From the NCBI GenBank assembly GCA_965112735.1, contig OZ218952.1, positions 372,001 through 436,000 of the forward strand: a stretch of 64,000 nucleotides of DNA. Reading direction: 5' to 3'. Positions 43,831 to 61,365 of the stretch are shown here, piece after piece. Below the pieces are notes generated by a model. It did not search any database. It saw nothing but the letters and a program-made list of their open reading frames with translations, and was not told the origin of the DNA. Made by a program: the position numbers and the translations under genes. Source of the stretch: Phaeosaccion multiseriatum. Lineage: Eukaryota > Ochrophyta, other classes. Position 1 is the stretch's first letter; every line of letters starts with the position of its first letter.

Positions 43831-43856
43831 TTAAAACCCTCTGGAGAAGGTTTTAA
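43831..43856 (-). repeat. Right TTAA terminal inverted repeat of the piggyBac-like element
   Basis: Reads TTAAAACCCTCTGG and ends GGTTTTAA; its reverse complement matches the left end at 22 of 26 positions, including the shared CAGAGGGTTTTAA. A second, palindromic copy lies at 43648-43675. Confidence 0.68.
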
Positions 43857-43907
43857 AATAGTTTTTTAGGGAAAGTTAATAAAATTTCCTTCTCGTCCCC
43901 TTCAAAT

Positions 43908-43938
43908 AAGGGGTACTAATAATGAATTAGTACCCCTT
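43908..43938. repeat. Perfect 13-bp hairpin
   Basis: AAGGGGTACTAAT (43908-43920), loop AATGA, ATTAGTACCCCTT (43926-43938). It lies just outside the right end of the transposon-like element in a locally AT-rich stretch. Confidence 0.9.
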
Positions 43939-43939
43939 G

Positions 43940-44428
43940 TCCCCTCTGCGAACGTAAGTTAGCCGCCGCGTCGCCCTTCGGCGACGGGCCTCTTCTTTCC
44001 TTTCAAGCAAGGATAGGGAGGGGGCCACACGGACAACAACGCAAGGAATGCGCTCCTGTGTCCGGCTTGAGCGGCAACCAACCGACCAACCAGCCCCACC
44101 AACCAACCAACCAGAGCCCTTTCGCCAACTGCCCCCCCCTCGGGGAGGTAGGCTGTCGCCACTCCATACGATACTCGGTACTCGGTCCCTCCGCCCGCCC
44201 TCGCCGTGGGTCGCGTGTAGTTGTGAAGAACGGCAGCTGCAGAAACCTCACCCTCCTCAGACCGAGTGACAGAGTGCCAAGTGTTGCCCGTCGTGTCCCC
44301 GGAGTGGTTGGCGAGTGGAGTGGGTATCTCTTCAATGGCTTGGCCCAAGAGCATCCAACACCACACTGCTCCATCCTTGCTCAGGCCCGAGGAGGCATGC
44401 GTTTGATCGTGTGAGGCCACAAGGTCAC

Positions 44429-44463
<35 letters not shown>

Positions 44464-44656
44464 TGCCTGCCCGCTAACTGTTTGCGGTACAAACATACAC
44501 AAGAAGGTCACGCTTGTCTACGTCCCTTTTGTGCTTGAGCTGGCGCCTTTCAGCCCAACACCGCCACGACGCACGGCTCCAGTAAAATAAACTGCTCCTC
44601 CGGCTCCTAGAAGCTGCTCCTACATCTCAATGGTGCTAGTCTATATCGTGCCACAG
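43940..44656. other. Region 3' of PGAP3, no gene assigned
   Basis: There are open frames on both strands (44058-44414 plus, 43959-44492 minus), but I recognise neither, and each is a candidate shadow of the other. A (GACT)n run lies at 44429-44467. It may hold the PGAP3 3' UTR or further transposon debris. Confidence 0.4.
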
Positions 44657-45056
44657 TTAGTCTGCTTTGAGACCTGGCTGCTGTCTCTTGCTCTTGTCCT
44701 CGATCTTGCCTGCTGCGTGCACCCCCTCAACTTCATCCTCGAGCACTACCCCAATGGCTTCCAAATCTCTGCGGATATCTAGTCGCAGGAATCGGTACCA
44801 CAGAAAGGACACTGGGATTGTTGCCAGATGCCACAGCGCGTGGGCGTCCAACAGGCCAAGTAGGGGTGGAAAGTCCAGCAGCTGAAGGGGGTGGGGTGGA
44901 GAGAGCGCACAGGCAGGGTAAGGTTGAGGCGTATTGTGGGATCGAGGAAAGAGGAAGTCAGGGAGGGGGAGGGAGAGGGAGAGACCGACAGGAGATAAGA
45001 GAGAGAGGAACATGGAGACGGAGAGGGAGAGGAAGAGGAAGAGGAAGAGGAAGAGG

Positions 45057-45094
<38 letters not shown>

Positions 45095-45250
45095 GAGAGA
45101 ACAGAGAGAAGCTCCAGGAGGGGGGCGTTGGAGCTTCACCCACAATCGCCATTTGTGGCCAGCCTTCAGAGCCCAAATCTCTCTTGGACCCAAATAAGAT
45201 TCACACGACATACCCACACAATTCCACACACACACACACACACCACACAA

Positions 45251-45313
<63 letters not shown>

Positions 45314-46091
45314 ACACAACCACACACATACACACACACACGACCAGACCATCCTCCCCGGGGGGCATGGCCTGTCCTCCTGCCATGTTCCCTTCCATGT
45401 TAGCTACCTCGAGGGAGAGAGCGACATTGACGGCCAACAGCAACTTTGCCCCCAGGGCGACAATGCGAGGCCGATCCCTGCGCACACTGAACAAGTAGAC
45501 GCTCCAAGTGAGAGTGTGCAGCACACCCAAGACCAATGCAACCTTCATATTGTAACCATAATCGAAGGTAACCGTCCACATCCAGTGCACGTGATAGAGC
45601 CAGAGGCCTCCAAGACATAGACCCGATGCCACCAGAGCGATCCAGAGTGTCACCACACGAACCGTGTCCCAAATGAGTCGCTCTCCTTGGGTCGCCACGC
45701 CTCCTGAATTGATGAAGGTGGTCGGGCAGAAGGTGGCGAGGCTGAAGTAGAAGGAAGGGAGGCGGTTCGGTGCCAAGAGCCGCACGAGGGCCAACCACAG
45801 CCCTGTGCGGGGGGAGGGGTGGGGGGGAGAGGGGAGGAGGGGGGGAGGAGGGAGGGGAGGGGAGGGGAAAAGAGGGAAGGGGAGGGGGGGAGGGGAGGGG
45901 GAGACGAATAAGAAGCAAGGGTGAAGAGAGGACAAGGTTGTGTCAGTGGTCAAGTCAAGTACATTCGGGCCTTAAAAACCACATGCACTGAGCATTTCAT
46001 ACACTTCACACACACACACGCACACATGCACACACATACACACACATACACACATAAACACATACATACACACACATGCACACACGCGCGC

Positions 46092-46190
<99 letters not shown>

Positions 46191-49100
46191 GGAGTACTTA
46201 AGAGTACGAACGCACCCATGACAATTGTGAGGTCGGCGCTGAAATAGTCGGCCTGGAGAGGAGGACGAGAGGAGGGGAGGAGGGGAGGTGAGAGGAGGAA
46301 AGGAGCGATAGAAGCGACGGGAGGACAGGGGGAGAGGAGTAGAGGAGTAGAGGAGTAGAGGAGGAGAGGAGGAGAAGAGGGGGCGACAGATGGAGGCAGA
46401 GGCGGGAGAGCACCGCGTCAGTCGTGTAGAGACAGCACCGTCAAGCTTCGCCGCCGGAGAGAGCAGAATGATAAGCCTAAGCCTAAGCAGTAGAGAAGCA
46501 GAAGAGTCTGGGGGAGTAGCAGCGCTATGGATTGCAGACAAGCTAGCCCTACATCCTCCTATCTTCCCCACCTCTCCCCCATGTCGCTCTCCATCTCTCT
46601 GTCTCCCTCTCTATACCCCTCCCTCCCTATCTCTCTCCCTCTATCCCTTCTCTCTCTCCCTCTCTATGCCCCTCCCTCCCTATCTCTCTCCCTCTATCCC
46701 TTCTCTCTCTCCCTCTCTATGCCCCTCCCTCCCTATCTCTCTCCCTCTATCCCTTCTCTCTCTCCCTCTCTATCCCCTTCCCTCCCTATCTCTCTCCCTC
46801 TATCCCTTCTCTCTCTCCCCTCCCTCCCTATCTCGCTCCCTCTACCTCTTCTCTCTCTCCCTCTCTATCCCCCTCCCTTCCTATCTCTCTCCCTCTCTAT
46901 CCCCCTCCCTCCCTATCTCTCTCCCTCTATCTCTTCTCTCTCACCCTCTCTATACCCCTCCCACCCTATCTCTCTCCCTCTATCCCTTCTCTCTCTCCCT
47001 CTCTATACCCCTCCCTCCCTATCTCTCTCCCTCTACCTCTTCTCTCTCTCCCTCTCTATCCCCCTCCCTCCCTATCTCTCTCCCTCTATCTCTTCTCTCT
47101 CTCCCTCTCTATACCCCTCCCACCCTATCTCTCTCCCTCTACCTCTTCTCTCTCTCCCTCTTATCTCCTCTCTCTCTCTCTCCCTCTCTGCCCGCCCCAC
47201 TCACCGCCTCGGTAAGCCTCGTCGATCTCGTGTGATACACCACCGCAAGAGCCCAAGCGACGGCGTTCACCGCCGCATACATGAGCACCCAGGGCCGCAG
47301 GAGATGCGGAGATGGAGCCGCTGCGGCTCTACGGGCCACGCTGGACAGTAGGAGGAAGTGGGGGGCGGCTTGAGGGGGGAAGGAAGGGGGAGGGGGGAGG
47401 GAGGGGGGGGGGGGAGGGTGAGACGCAAGGGACTTCTTCTGGTGGGCGCTTTGTAGTGACGCTGATGACTTGGAGAGTGAGAGGGAGAGAGAGAGAGAAG
47501 GGAGGGAGGGAGGGAGGAAGAGATGGAGGGAGAGATGGAGGGAGAGAGAGAGAAAGACAGAAAGAGGGAGGGAGAGATGGAGGGAGAGAGAGAGAGAGAG
47601 AGAGAGGGAGGGAGGGAGGGAGGGAGGGAGGGAGGGAGGGAGGGAGAGAGAGATGGAGGGAGAGAGAAAAAAAGCGAGACAGCGGGAGGGAGGAAGGTAG
47701 GGAGGGAGGGAGGGAGGGAGGGAGGGAGGGAGGGAGGGAGGGAGGGAGGGAGGGAGGGAGGGAGGGAGGGAGGGAGGGAGGGAGGGAGAGAGAGATGGAG
47801 AGAGAGAGAGGGAGGGAGGGAGGGAGGGAGGGAGGGAGGGAGGGAGGGAGGGAGGGAGGTTGGGAGAGAGGGAGGGAGGGAGGTTGGGAGAGAGAGACAT
47901 GGAGCGAGAGGGGGGGGGAGGGAGGGAGGGAGGGACGGAGGGAAAGAGAGACAAATAAAGAGAGACTGGCTCAGTGTGGAAGCTCGCACACTGAAGATAA
48001 GGGACCCCCCGAGCGACACACCTGCCCAGTGCCTCGCCCACCCACACACTCACTCACTCACTCACTCCCGCACTAGCTCAGCCATCCATCCACTCACTCA
48101 CTCCCGCACTAGCTCAGCCATCCATCCACTCACTCACTCCCGCACTAGCTCAGCCATCCATCCACTCACTCACTCCCGCACTAGCTCAGCCATCTATCCA
48201 CTCACTCACTCCCTCACTAGCTCAGCCATCCATCCAATCACTCACTCCCGCACTAGCTCAGCCATCCATCCACTCACTCACTCCCGCACTAGCTCAGCCA
48301 TCCATCCACTCACTCACTCCCGCACTAGCTCAGCCATCCATCCACTCACTCACTCCCGCACTAGCTCAGCCATCCATCCACTCACTCACTCCCGCACTAG
48401 CTCAGCCATCCATCCATCCACTCACTCCCGCACTAGCTCAGCCATCCATCCATCCACTCACTCAGCCACCCACTCACTCACTCCCACACTCTCTCACTTA
48501 CCATTGGCGATCGAGAAGAGGGCGGAGAAGAGCTGCGTGCAAAAGACGAAATGACAGATCAAAGAAAAGGGCACAGGGATATAGGAGAGAGAGAAGAGGC
48601 GCGAAGGTGGTTAAGGCCGAGGTGAGGTGGGCAGAAGCCTTACTAACGCACACCCACAGGCTCTTCAATGAAGAGCAGGAGAGGGAGAGGGACGGCGATG
48701 AGCGGGGGCCAGGTACCTCCTTTCCGAGTACGAGCATGCGCTGTCCTGTCCTTACTTCTGTAACGCCGGCCACGCGGACGAAGGGCCACTTGCCGTGGTA
48801 TTGCTCCACCGGCAGCCCTTGCTCCAGCTTAGAGGCGGTGTCCTGCTGCTGGCAGGTGTAGTCGCAGTCGGACTCGCAGTCCCTGCTCGACATGCATCGG
48901 ATGAAGAGGAGGAAAGAAAGGGGAAGGCACGGGGAGAGGCAGGTGGGTCGGGGGATAGATATGTGAGGGACGGGGGATGCAGGCGAGAGAGAGAAGCACA
49001 CCCTTGCAAGAGACAGTACACCTTCCACACACACATTTTCCCGCCTTTCCCCCGAAAACCTTTCCCACCCCCACTTACCATCCTAGGAGGCGCAAAAGAG

Positions 49101-49475
49101 CCGTGGAGGAGTGCCAGCTGTTGGCAGATGGCCATTGCTGGAGAGGTGGAATGGAGATACGGGAAAGAGGGGTGAACAAGAGGGCCCCACACTCCTATGT
49201 GTGGATACCCTTGTGAAGACATTTGATAAAATCTGAGGTGAGAAGAGAGAAAGTACCAAAGGGGAGAAGCAACAAGCCAGCAGCTGAGGTGCACCATGCG
49301 GAGATGGGCTACAACGTACCTGCTTGGAAGCTTCATCTCTGCATGAACTCGTTAAGATGCATTTCCACACGCAGGATCGAAAGCCCAAACTAGCATCTCC
49401 AGTTGATGCGTGCGATGTGGTGGCGAGAAGCAGCAAGACGAGCAAGGTGGCGAGGACTACATGCGCCTCCCGCAT
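44657..49475 (-). CDS. PGAP3: PGAP3/Per1-like GPI-lipid remodelling protein
   Basis: ER/Golgi membrane hydrolase that removes an acyl chain from GPI anchors during lipid remodelling (Per1/CREST family). Eight exons, all phases consistent: 49475-49320, 49137-49079, 48882-48756, 48532-48502, 47368-47205, 46252-46216, 45802-45408, 44881-44657 (stop 44657-44659), giving 397 residues against about 320 in animals. It has a signal peptide (residues 1-23), a Cys-rich luminal part with [19 protein letters not shown], then several membrane spans with [21 protein letters not shown], and LDFPP...[12 protein letters not shown] near the end. The conserved His and Asp residues of the family are kept. The 31- and 37-nt exons are very small for introns of 0.3-1.2 kb. 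Confidence 0.93.
45050..45335. repeat. (GA)n and (CA)n microsatellites in the last PGAP3 intron
   Basis: GA-rich DNA at about 44960-45110 next to the 3' splice site (CT in the transcript), and (CA)n at about 45222-45312 towards the 5' splice site, which is GT in the transcript. Confidence 0.93.
46005..46188. repeat. (CA)n microsatellite
   Basis: CA repeats with ATAC and GCAC interruptions in the PGAP3 intron between exons 46252-46216 and 45802-45408. A G/A-rich block at about 45805-45905 adjoins the 3' splice site. Confidence 0.94.
46590..47180. repeat. Minisatellite, 53-bp unit, about 11 copies
   Basis: The unit contains CTATCTCTCTCCCTCTATCC and CCCCTCCCTCC blocks; copies differ by a few substitutions and small deletions. 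It is CT-rich on the plus strand and therefore purine-rich in the PGAP3 transcript, directly downstream of the 5' splice site of exon 47368-47205. Confidence 0.9.
47500..47925. repeat. (GGGA)n microsatellite with GA-rich interruptions
   Basis: Occupies the PGAP3 intron between exons 48532-48502 and 47368-47205, on its 3' splice-site side; TCCC in the transcript. Confidence 0.95.
48046..48485. repeat. Minisatellite, 36-bp unit, about 12 copies
   Basis: The unit reads CACTCACTCCCGCACTAGCT then CAGCCATCCATC, with an extra CACT. Copies are highly uniform. It sits in the same intron as the (GGGA)n block but at its 5' splice-site end. Confidence 0.95.
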
Positions 49476-49634
49476 CCTCGACCGCAGGTCGTGTTGTTTT
49501 GCCTTATGTATATGTCCTTGTTGAAAGGATCCCCGAAAGCGGGAATCAGACGCCATCGTCGTCATTTGTGTTCTGGCGCACCAACACACTTGCTGATTGG
49601 GTCCAAAATTCAAAATTCCATTATGCCCGTCTTT

Positions 49635-49755
49635 TCGACCCCTGACACGCTATCCGCTATCCGCTATCGCCGGCGCCAGCTATCCGCTATCGCCGGCGCC
49701 AGCCGGCTTTGGGGGGCGCTATCGAGAAAGTGGGCGATAGCGTGTCAGGGGTCGA
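49635..49755. mobile_element. 121-bp MITE with perfect 20-bp terminal inverted repeats
   Basis: Left end TCGACCCCTGACACGCTATC (49635-49654); the right end is its exact reverse complement (49736-49755). It is flanked by a direct repeat GTCTTT (49629-49634 and 49756-49761), a probable 6-bp target-site duplication. The interior holds two direct copies of CTATCCGCTATCGCCGGCGC. No coding capacity. It ends 160 bp upstream of the PGAP3 start codon. Confidence 0.9.
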
Positions 49756-50112
49756 GTCTTTGTCTTTTTGTGGTTCTTTCTGCCTGGCCAGCAAAGCTCT
49801 CTACAGGCTCACAGGCGGGTACCCCCCAAGTCTTTGTCCGGCTGTGGTCGTGTTACTGTCCCACCCTGGCGTGCTCGCTTGCAGGCTGGTGCTTCTGCAG
49901 CTGTTTCTGGTGTTTCTGCCGCTGTTTCTGGTGCTTCTGCAGCTGTTTCTGGTTGGTGCTGTTGGGGCTGCTAGTCCCCTCTCCCTCCCTCAAAACTATT
50001 TGATTCCTTTAGCAACGATGTCATCATCGACCAATAGAAGTAAGTGGTCTTGGGAAGACTTTGAAAAAAAGCACCTGCTGCCCACGACGCAAAGCAAGTC
50101 TTGGCAAAAAGT

Positions 50113-50290
50113 GCCCCTCACTGCCTCACTGCCTCACTGCCTCACTGCCTCACTGCCTCACTGCCTCACTACCTCACTGCCTCTCTGCCTCACTGCCTCA
50201 CTGCCTCACTGCCTCACTGCCTCACTGCCTCACTGCCTCAATGCCTCACTGCCTCACTGCCTCACTGCCTCACTGCCTCACTGCCCCACT
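50113..50290. repeat. 9-bp tandem repeat (CTCACTGCC)n
   Basis: About 20 near-perfect units immediately downstream (in the transcript direction) of the USP5 stop codon at 50328. Confidence 0.94.
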
Positions 50291-50327
50291 ACCCCACGGC
50301 ACCACTCATCCCCTCCCTCTCATCCCC

Positions 50328-57345
<7,018 letters not shown>

Positions 57346-57857
57346 GACTCTGGTGTTTACCTTCCTGGGTTCAGAGTCGCGGCGTTCCCTTTATTTTATT
57401 CACCCTTCACTCCTCCCTTCTACCTCTGTTGCTGATGTAACCCTTAGTGTTATTAAACACCCTACTGCTCCTACAAGTCCTAGCAGCTGAGCGAGAAAAG
57501 GCAATAAGGGAGAACGGGCAAGGGACGGCGGAGACAGCCGATAGGATGGTGGCCTACGGCGGCCTCCCTGACTTACTCCCCTCCCCAGCTCGTTCACTTA
57601 CTCTTGCTCTCCCCTCTCTCTCTCTCTCGCTCTTTAGCTGACGGCAGTTCTTATTACAGGAGTGCCTCTTCACAAGTGGCAGACGTCCATGGGGAAGCGG
57701 CTGAGTATCTGCGAATCAAAGAGAGAGCAGGGACAAAGGGATCAATTTTACCAACGGCCGCTTCCTCCATAGTCTTGCTGCGGTCGCTGAGCAGCGATCC
57801 GTTGCAGCAGGAGCAGCTAGAGCAGGATCACTGGCTCTCACCATCTTTATCATCATA

Positions 57858-57893
<36 letters not shown>

Positions 57894-57918
57894 GGCCTGA
57901 GGAGGTGTAGAGTGTGCG
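57346..57918. promoter_or_regulatory. Head-to-head promoter region between USP5 and PIBF1
   Basis: 573 bp separate the two divergent ATGs (57345 minus, 57919 plus), so both 5' UTRs and promoters must share it unless upstream non-coding exons exist. There is a CAG run at 57863-57892. No TATA box at a convincing place. Core elements were not identified; the assignment rests on gene orientation. Confidence 0.6.
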
Positions 57919-59260
57919 ATGGCTGACGAGGAGAAGCAGGGCTCCCTTCAAGAGCTTTCCGAGGAGAAGGAGCAGCAGCAGGAGCAGCAGCAGCAGCAGC
58001 AGCAGCAGGAACAGCAGGAGAGGGAGGAGGGAGAGGTGGAGGACCAAATACGAGAGTTGTCGGAGCAGCTCAACCTCAGCGACGTCGGAGCAGCACCTGG
58101 TGTGCCGCAAGCAGGGGCCGCCGAGGAAAAAGAAGATGAGGGTGTTAGTCCGGTGAGTGCGGGGGGAGGCAGTAGCACTCACGACGACGCTTCAGGCCCT
58201 TCAGCGTCTCCAGCTTCTGCAGGAGCTAAAGATGACAAGAACAGCAGTGGTGGTAGCAGCAGCAGCAGCAGCAGCAGCAGTGCTCTCCTCTACAGCACGC
58301 CCTGGAGTGGGGGGAGGAGCAAGAGAAGAAGGAGGAGAAGCGACGGAGATGACGACGACGACGATGATGTGGCGACAGAAGAAGAAGCGCAAAGGCGACG
58401 TAACAATAACCACAACACCAGTGACCCCTCCTGGCTGCTGCGCGGCACCGCGGAAGGCAGCAACAACCACCACCATAACAACAACAACAGCAGCAGCAGC
58501 AACAGTAGCAGCAGCCCCTCCTTCGACCTCTTTGGCGGGTCGTCGGTGTCCTCCGAGAGCGTGCAGCTGTCCATGATCCTGCCCCAAGAGGAGGGTCTGG
58601 TCGGGCTTGGAGGACACGGGGAGGGCGAGGCAGCGCTCATGATGCAGGCCACAGCTACTTTGGCGGCCGCCGCTCAGATGCAAGCAGGTACATGCACCAC
58701 CCTCCCCTCCCCCCTGTGACTTTTGGTTGATCCAAGACACGCGCTGCCCACCTTCACCGCGACCCTCCTGTGCTCCAAAAATAGCTTGGAAAGCCTTGGA
58801 CGTGCTGCCTCTTATCCGCCTCTTCTTCCTCCACCCCTCTGCGGGGTCCCTCCGTCCCTGTCTTCAAGCATCATCTCACCATCTCACACATGCCTCCCCC
58901 TCCTCCTCCTTCTTCTTCTTCTTCTTCTTCTTCTTCTTCTTCTTCTCCTTCTCCTCCCCCCTTCCTCCTCGTTCTCCTCCTCCCCCTCCCCCCCTCCTCC
59001 CTCCTCCTCCTCTTCTCCCTGCTCTATCTCCAGCAGGGGGGGGGGGTCTGGGAGGTATGGTGACTCTCGACGGTCGCACTGTCCAGCAGCGCCTGAGGGA
59101 GATGAGTGACGAGCTCAAGGACCTGGAACGTTCCAAGACCATTCTTCAAACGGAGCTCCTGTACGAGAAGCAGAGGTGAGTTTAATCCACCCACCCCGCC
59201 AGCAGGAGGAAGGAGGAGGCGGTGACGGCGGCGGAGGAGGAGGAGGAGGAGGAGGTTTCG

Positions 59261-59291
<31 letters not shown>

Positions 59292-59821
59292 GAGAGAGAA
59301 TGGACTCACCGCATTGCCCTGTCGTCGTACTGTCGTTCCATCCCTCCTCATTGTGTCGTCACGCCCCCGCCCCTTCCCCTCCTCTGACACCTCCCCTCCC
59401 CACCCCTCCCTCCCACCGCCCTACGACTCCCATCCACTGCCATCCTTCTCTCCCCCTCGGTCCCGCAGTCGGGAGGAGGTAGAGCTGAAACTGGAGAAGC
59501 GTTGGCTACAGCAGGTGTGTGTGTCCTCCTCCTCTCTACTCTGAAAATCGACGTTCTCTACTCTGGAAATCGACGTCTGCCCTGTCTTTCTAGTCCCTTC
59601 TTGCGTGGTCCACCCCGAAGCTGCCGCCGCGTAAGTCAGCAATGCGACCGACGTGACGTGATTGCCCTTTGCCCTCTACTCTTTGTCTGGGTCGATTCCG
59701 CCCCCCGCTCTTCTCTTTCCTCCCCCGTCCACTGCCATCCCCCCTCTCCTCTCCCATCCACCCCCATCTTCCTCCTCACCCCCTTCTACTATATCAATAC
59801 ACACACACATATATATATATG

Positions 59822-59870
<49 letters not shown>

Positions 59871-61317
59871 TACTCATGTATATTCCCGTCAGGTGGCCCA
59901 TCTCCGGCACTCTCTGGAGCTTGCCGACACCGAGCGAGAAGAAGCATTGCAACGGCTGAGCAGTGCCAAGGAGGGCTTCGATGAGGGGTGCCTCACCATC
60001 AGCGACGCACTCGCCACAGAGCTCATGGTGAGGGGTAGGGGCAGGTGTACTGAAACTGAAACTGTAGGAGGAGGGCTCTCTCTCTCCCCTCATGTGGGGC
60101 GTGTGTGTTTGTGTGTGTGGCTTGCTCGGTGTTCTCAACTCCTTCCCTCCCTTCCCATACACCCCTCTACCCTTCCCCCTCCCTCCCTCCTTCCCTCCCT
60201 CCCTCCCTCCCTCCTTCCCTCCCTCAACGCTTTCTCAAACATTCAACTCCAATGAACAGCGCACCCCGGAGGAGGAGTTAACCGTGAAGGAGTACGTAGG
60301 TCTGAAGGTGTACGCCAACACCTCGCAGCTGAAGCACCAACTGGAGGAGGTCCGGAGGGACCTGCAACAGACGCGCGCACAGCTGCTCAGCACGACAGAG
60401 GGGGCAGAGATGCAGGCCAGAGAGCACGCAAGGGCACAAAGGCTTGGAGCGGCGAGAGAGGAGGGGTTAGGGGTGGAGCTCGAGGCTCTAAAGAATGCGG
60501 TGAGTAGAGGAATATGGGAGGTGCGGGGGGGGGGGGAGGGATGAGCCCTCTCACCCCTCTCGAGCTGTGAATCCAATCACCAACACGCACAGAAGACCTC
60601 TCCCTCCGTCCTTCCCCCCCCTAGCAGTACCTTGAGTATGTGTGGGAGTGAGTGGGAGTGCGAGCCCCTTCCCTGAGCCCCGCTCTCCCTCCCCCCTCTC
60701 TCTGCGTGCCTGCCTCCCACCCTCCCTCCCTCCCTACCTACCTCCGTCAACAGAACCGAGACCTGGAAGTGAGGGCGAGAGACGCGGAGAGGCTGTGCGA
60801 AGAGCTCCGCACCAAAGGTAAGGGGAGAGGTGTATCGCCCACCCCCCCTCCCTCACCCACCCACTCACCTCCCCTCCCGTCCCCCTCCCCCTCCCTCTCC
60901 TTCCTCTATTCCTCCCTCTGTATCACCAACTCCCTCAGGTCGTCAATACGACACGATGGAATCGCGTGCCCTTACTGCAGAGAGAGATGTAGAGGCGGCT
61001 CGGGCCCTTGTGGACAGGCAGGCGAGGACTGTGGAGGACCTGGCAGAGGGAGACAAGGTAGATGAGAGGAGGAGGAAGAGAGAGGGGAGGGGGGGGGGGC
61101 AAGGAGGAGGAGGAGGAGGAGGAGGAGGAGGAGGAGGAGGAGGAGGGAGGGAGGGAGGGAGGGAGGGAGGGGGACGAGGAGGAGGAGGGAGACAAGGTGT
61201 GGCACACGTGGCATGTAGCGTACTTGCAGGGGGGTAAAGTTGTGATTTGCCGCCTTCTCGGAGGATCGTCAGCGGATGGATGGCAATGGATGGACGAAGG
61301 GATGGGGAGCACGCAAA

Positions 61318-61365
<48 letters not shown>

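Larger units (their letters stand above)
38864..43857 (+). mobile_element. Degenerate piggyBac-like DNA transposon, about 5 kb
   Basis: Bounded by TTAA-containing inverted repeats (38919-38944 and 43831-43856, 22 of 26 positions matching when one is reversed) with extra copies at 38864-38890 and 43648-43675. It encodes decayed pieces of a piggyBac-type transposase: a DDE_Tnp_1_7-like N-terminal part, an IDDELVKTRSKG segment resembling the first catalytic Asp region, and a C-terminal Cys/His cluster. TTAA is the target of the piggyBac superfamily. Large pyrimidine microsatellites have expanded inside. It lies between two minus-strand host genes. Confidence 0.68.
49476..50327. other. Intergenic region between USP5 and PGAP3
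   Basis: Both neighbours are on the minus strand, so this holds the PGAP3 promoter and the USP5 3' end. It contains a 121-bp MITE (49635-49755), a short tandem array of TTTCTGGTG/CTTCTGCAGCTG units at about 49885-49955, and a 9-bp repeat block at 50113-50290. A stretch at about 50018-50115 could encode a Trp-containing peptide, but no gene was recognised. Confidence 0.6.

Noticed and set aside
44058-44492. Possible small gene 3' of PGAP3
   Set aside because: Competing frames on both strands, no recognised domain, and partly a tetranucleotide repeat; left unannotated.
47960-48490. CRISPR-like array (36-bp units)
   Set aside because: Units are contiguous and near-identical with no unique spacers; it is an intronic minisatellite in a eukaryotic gene.
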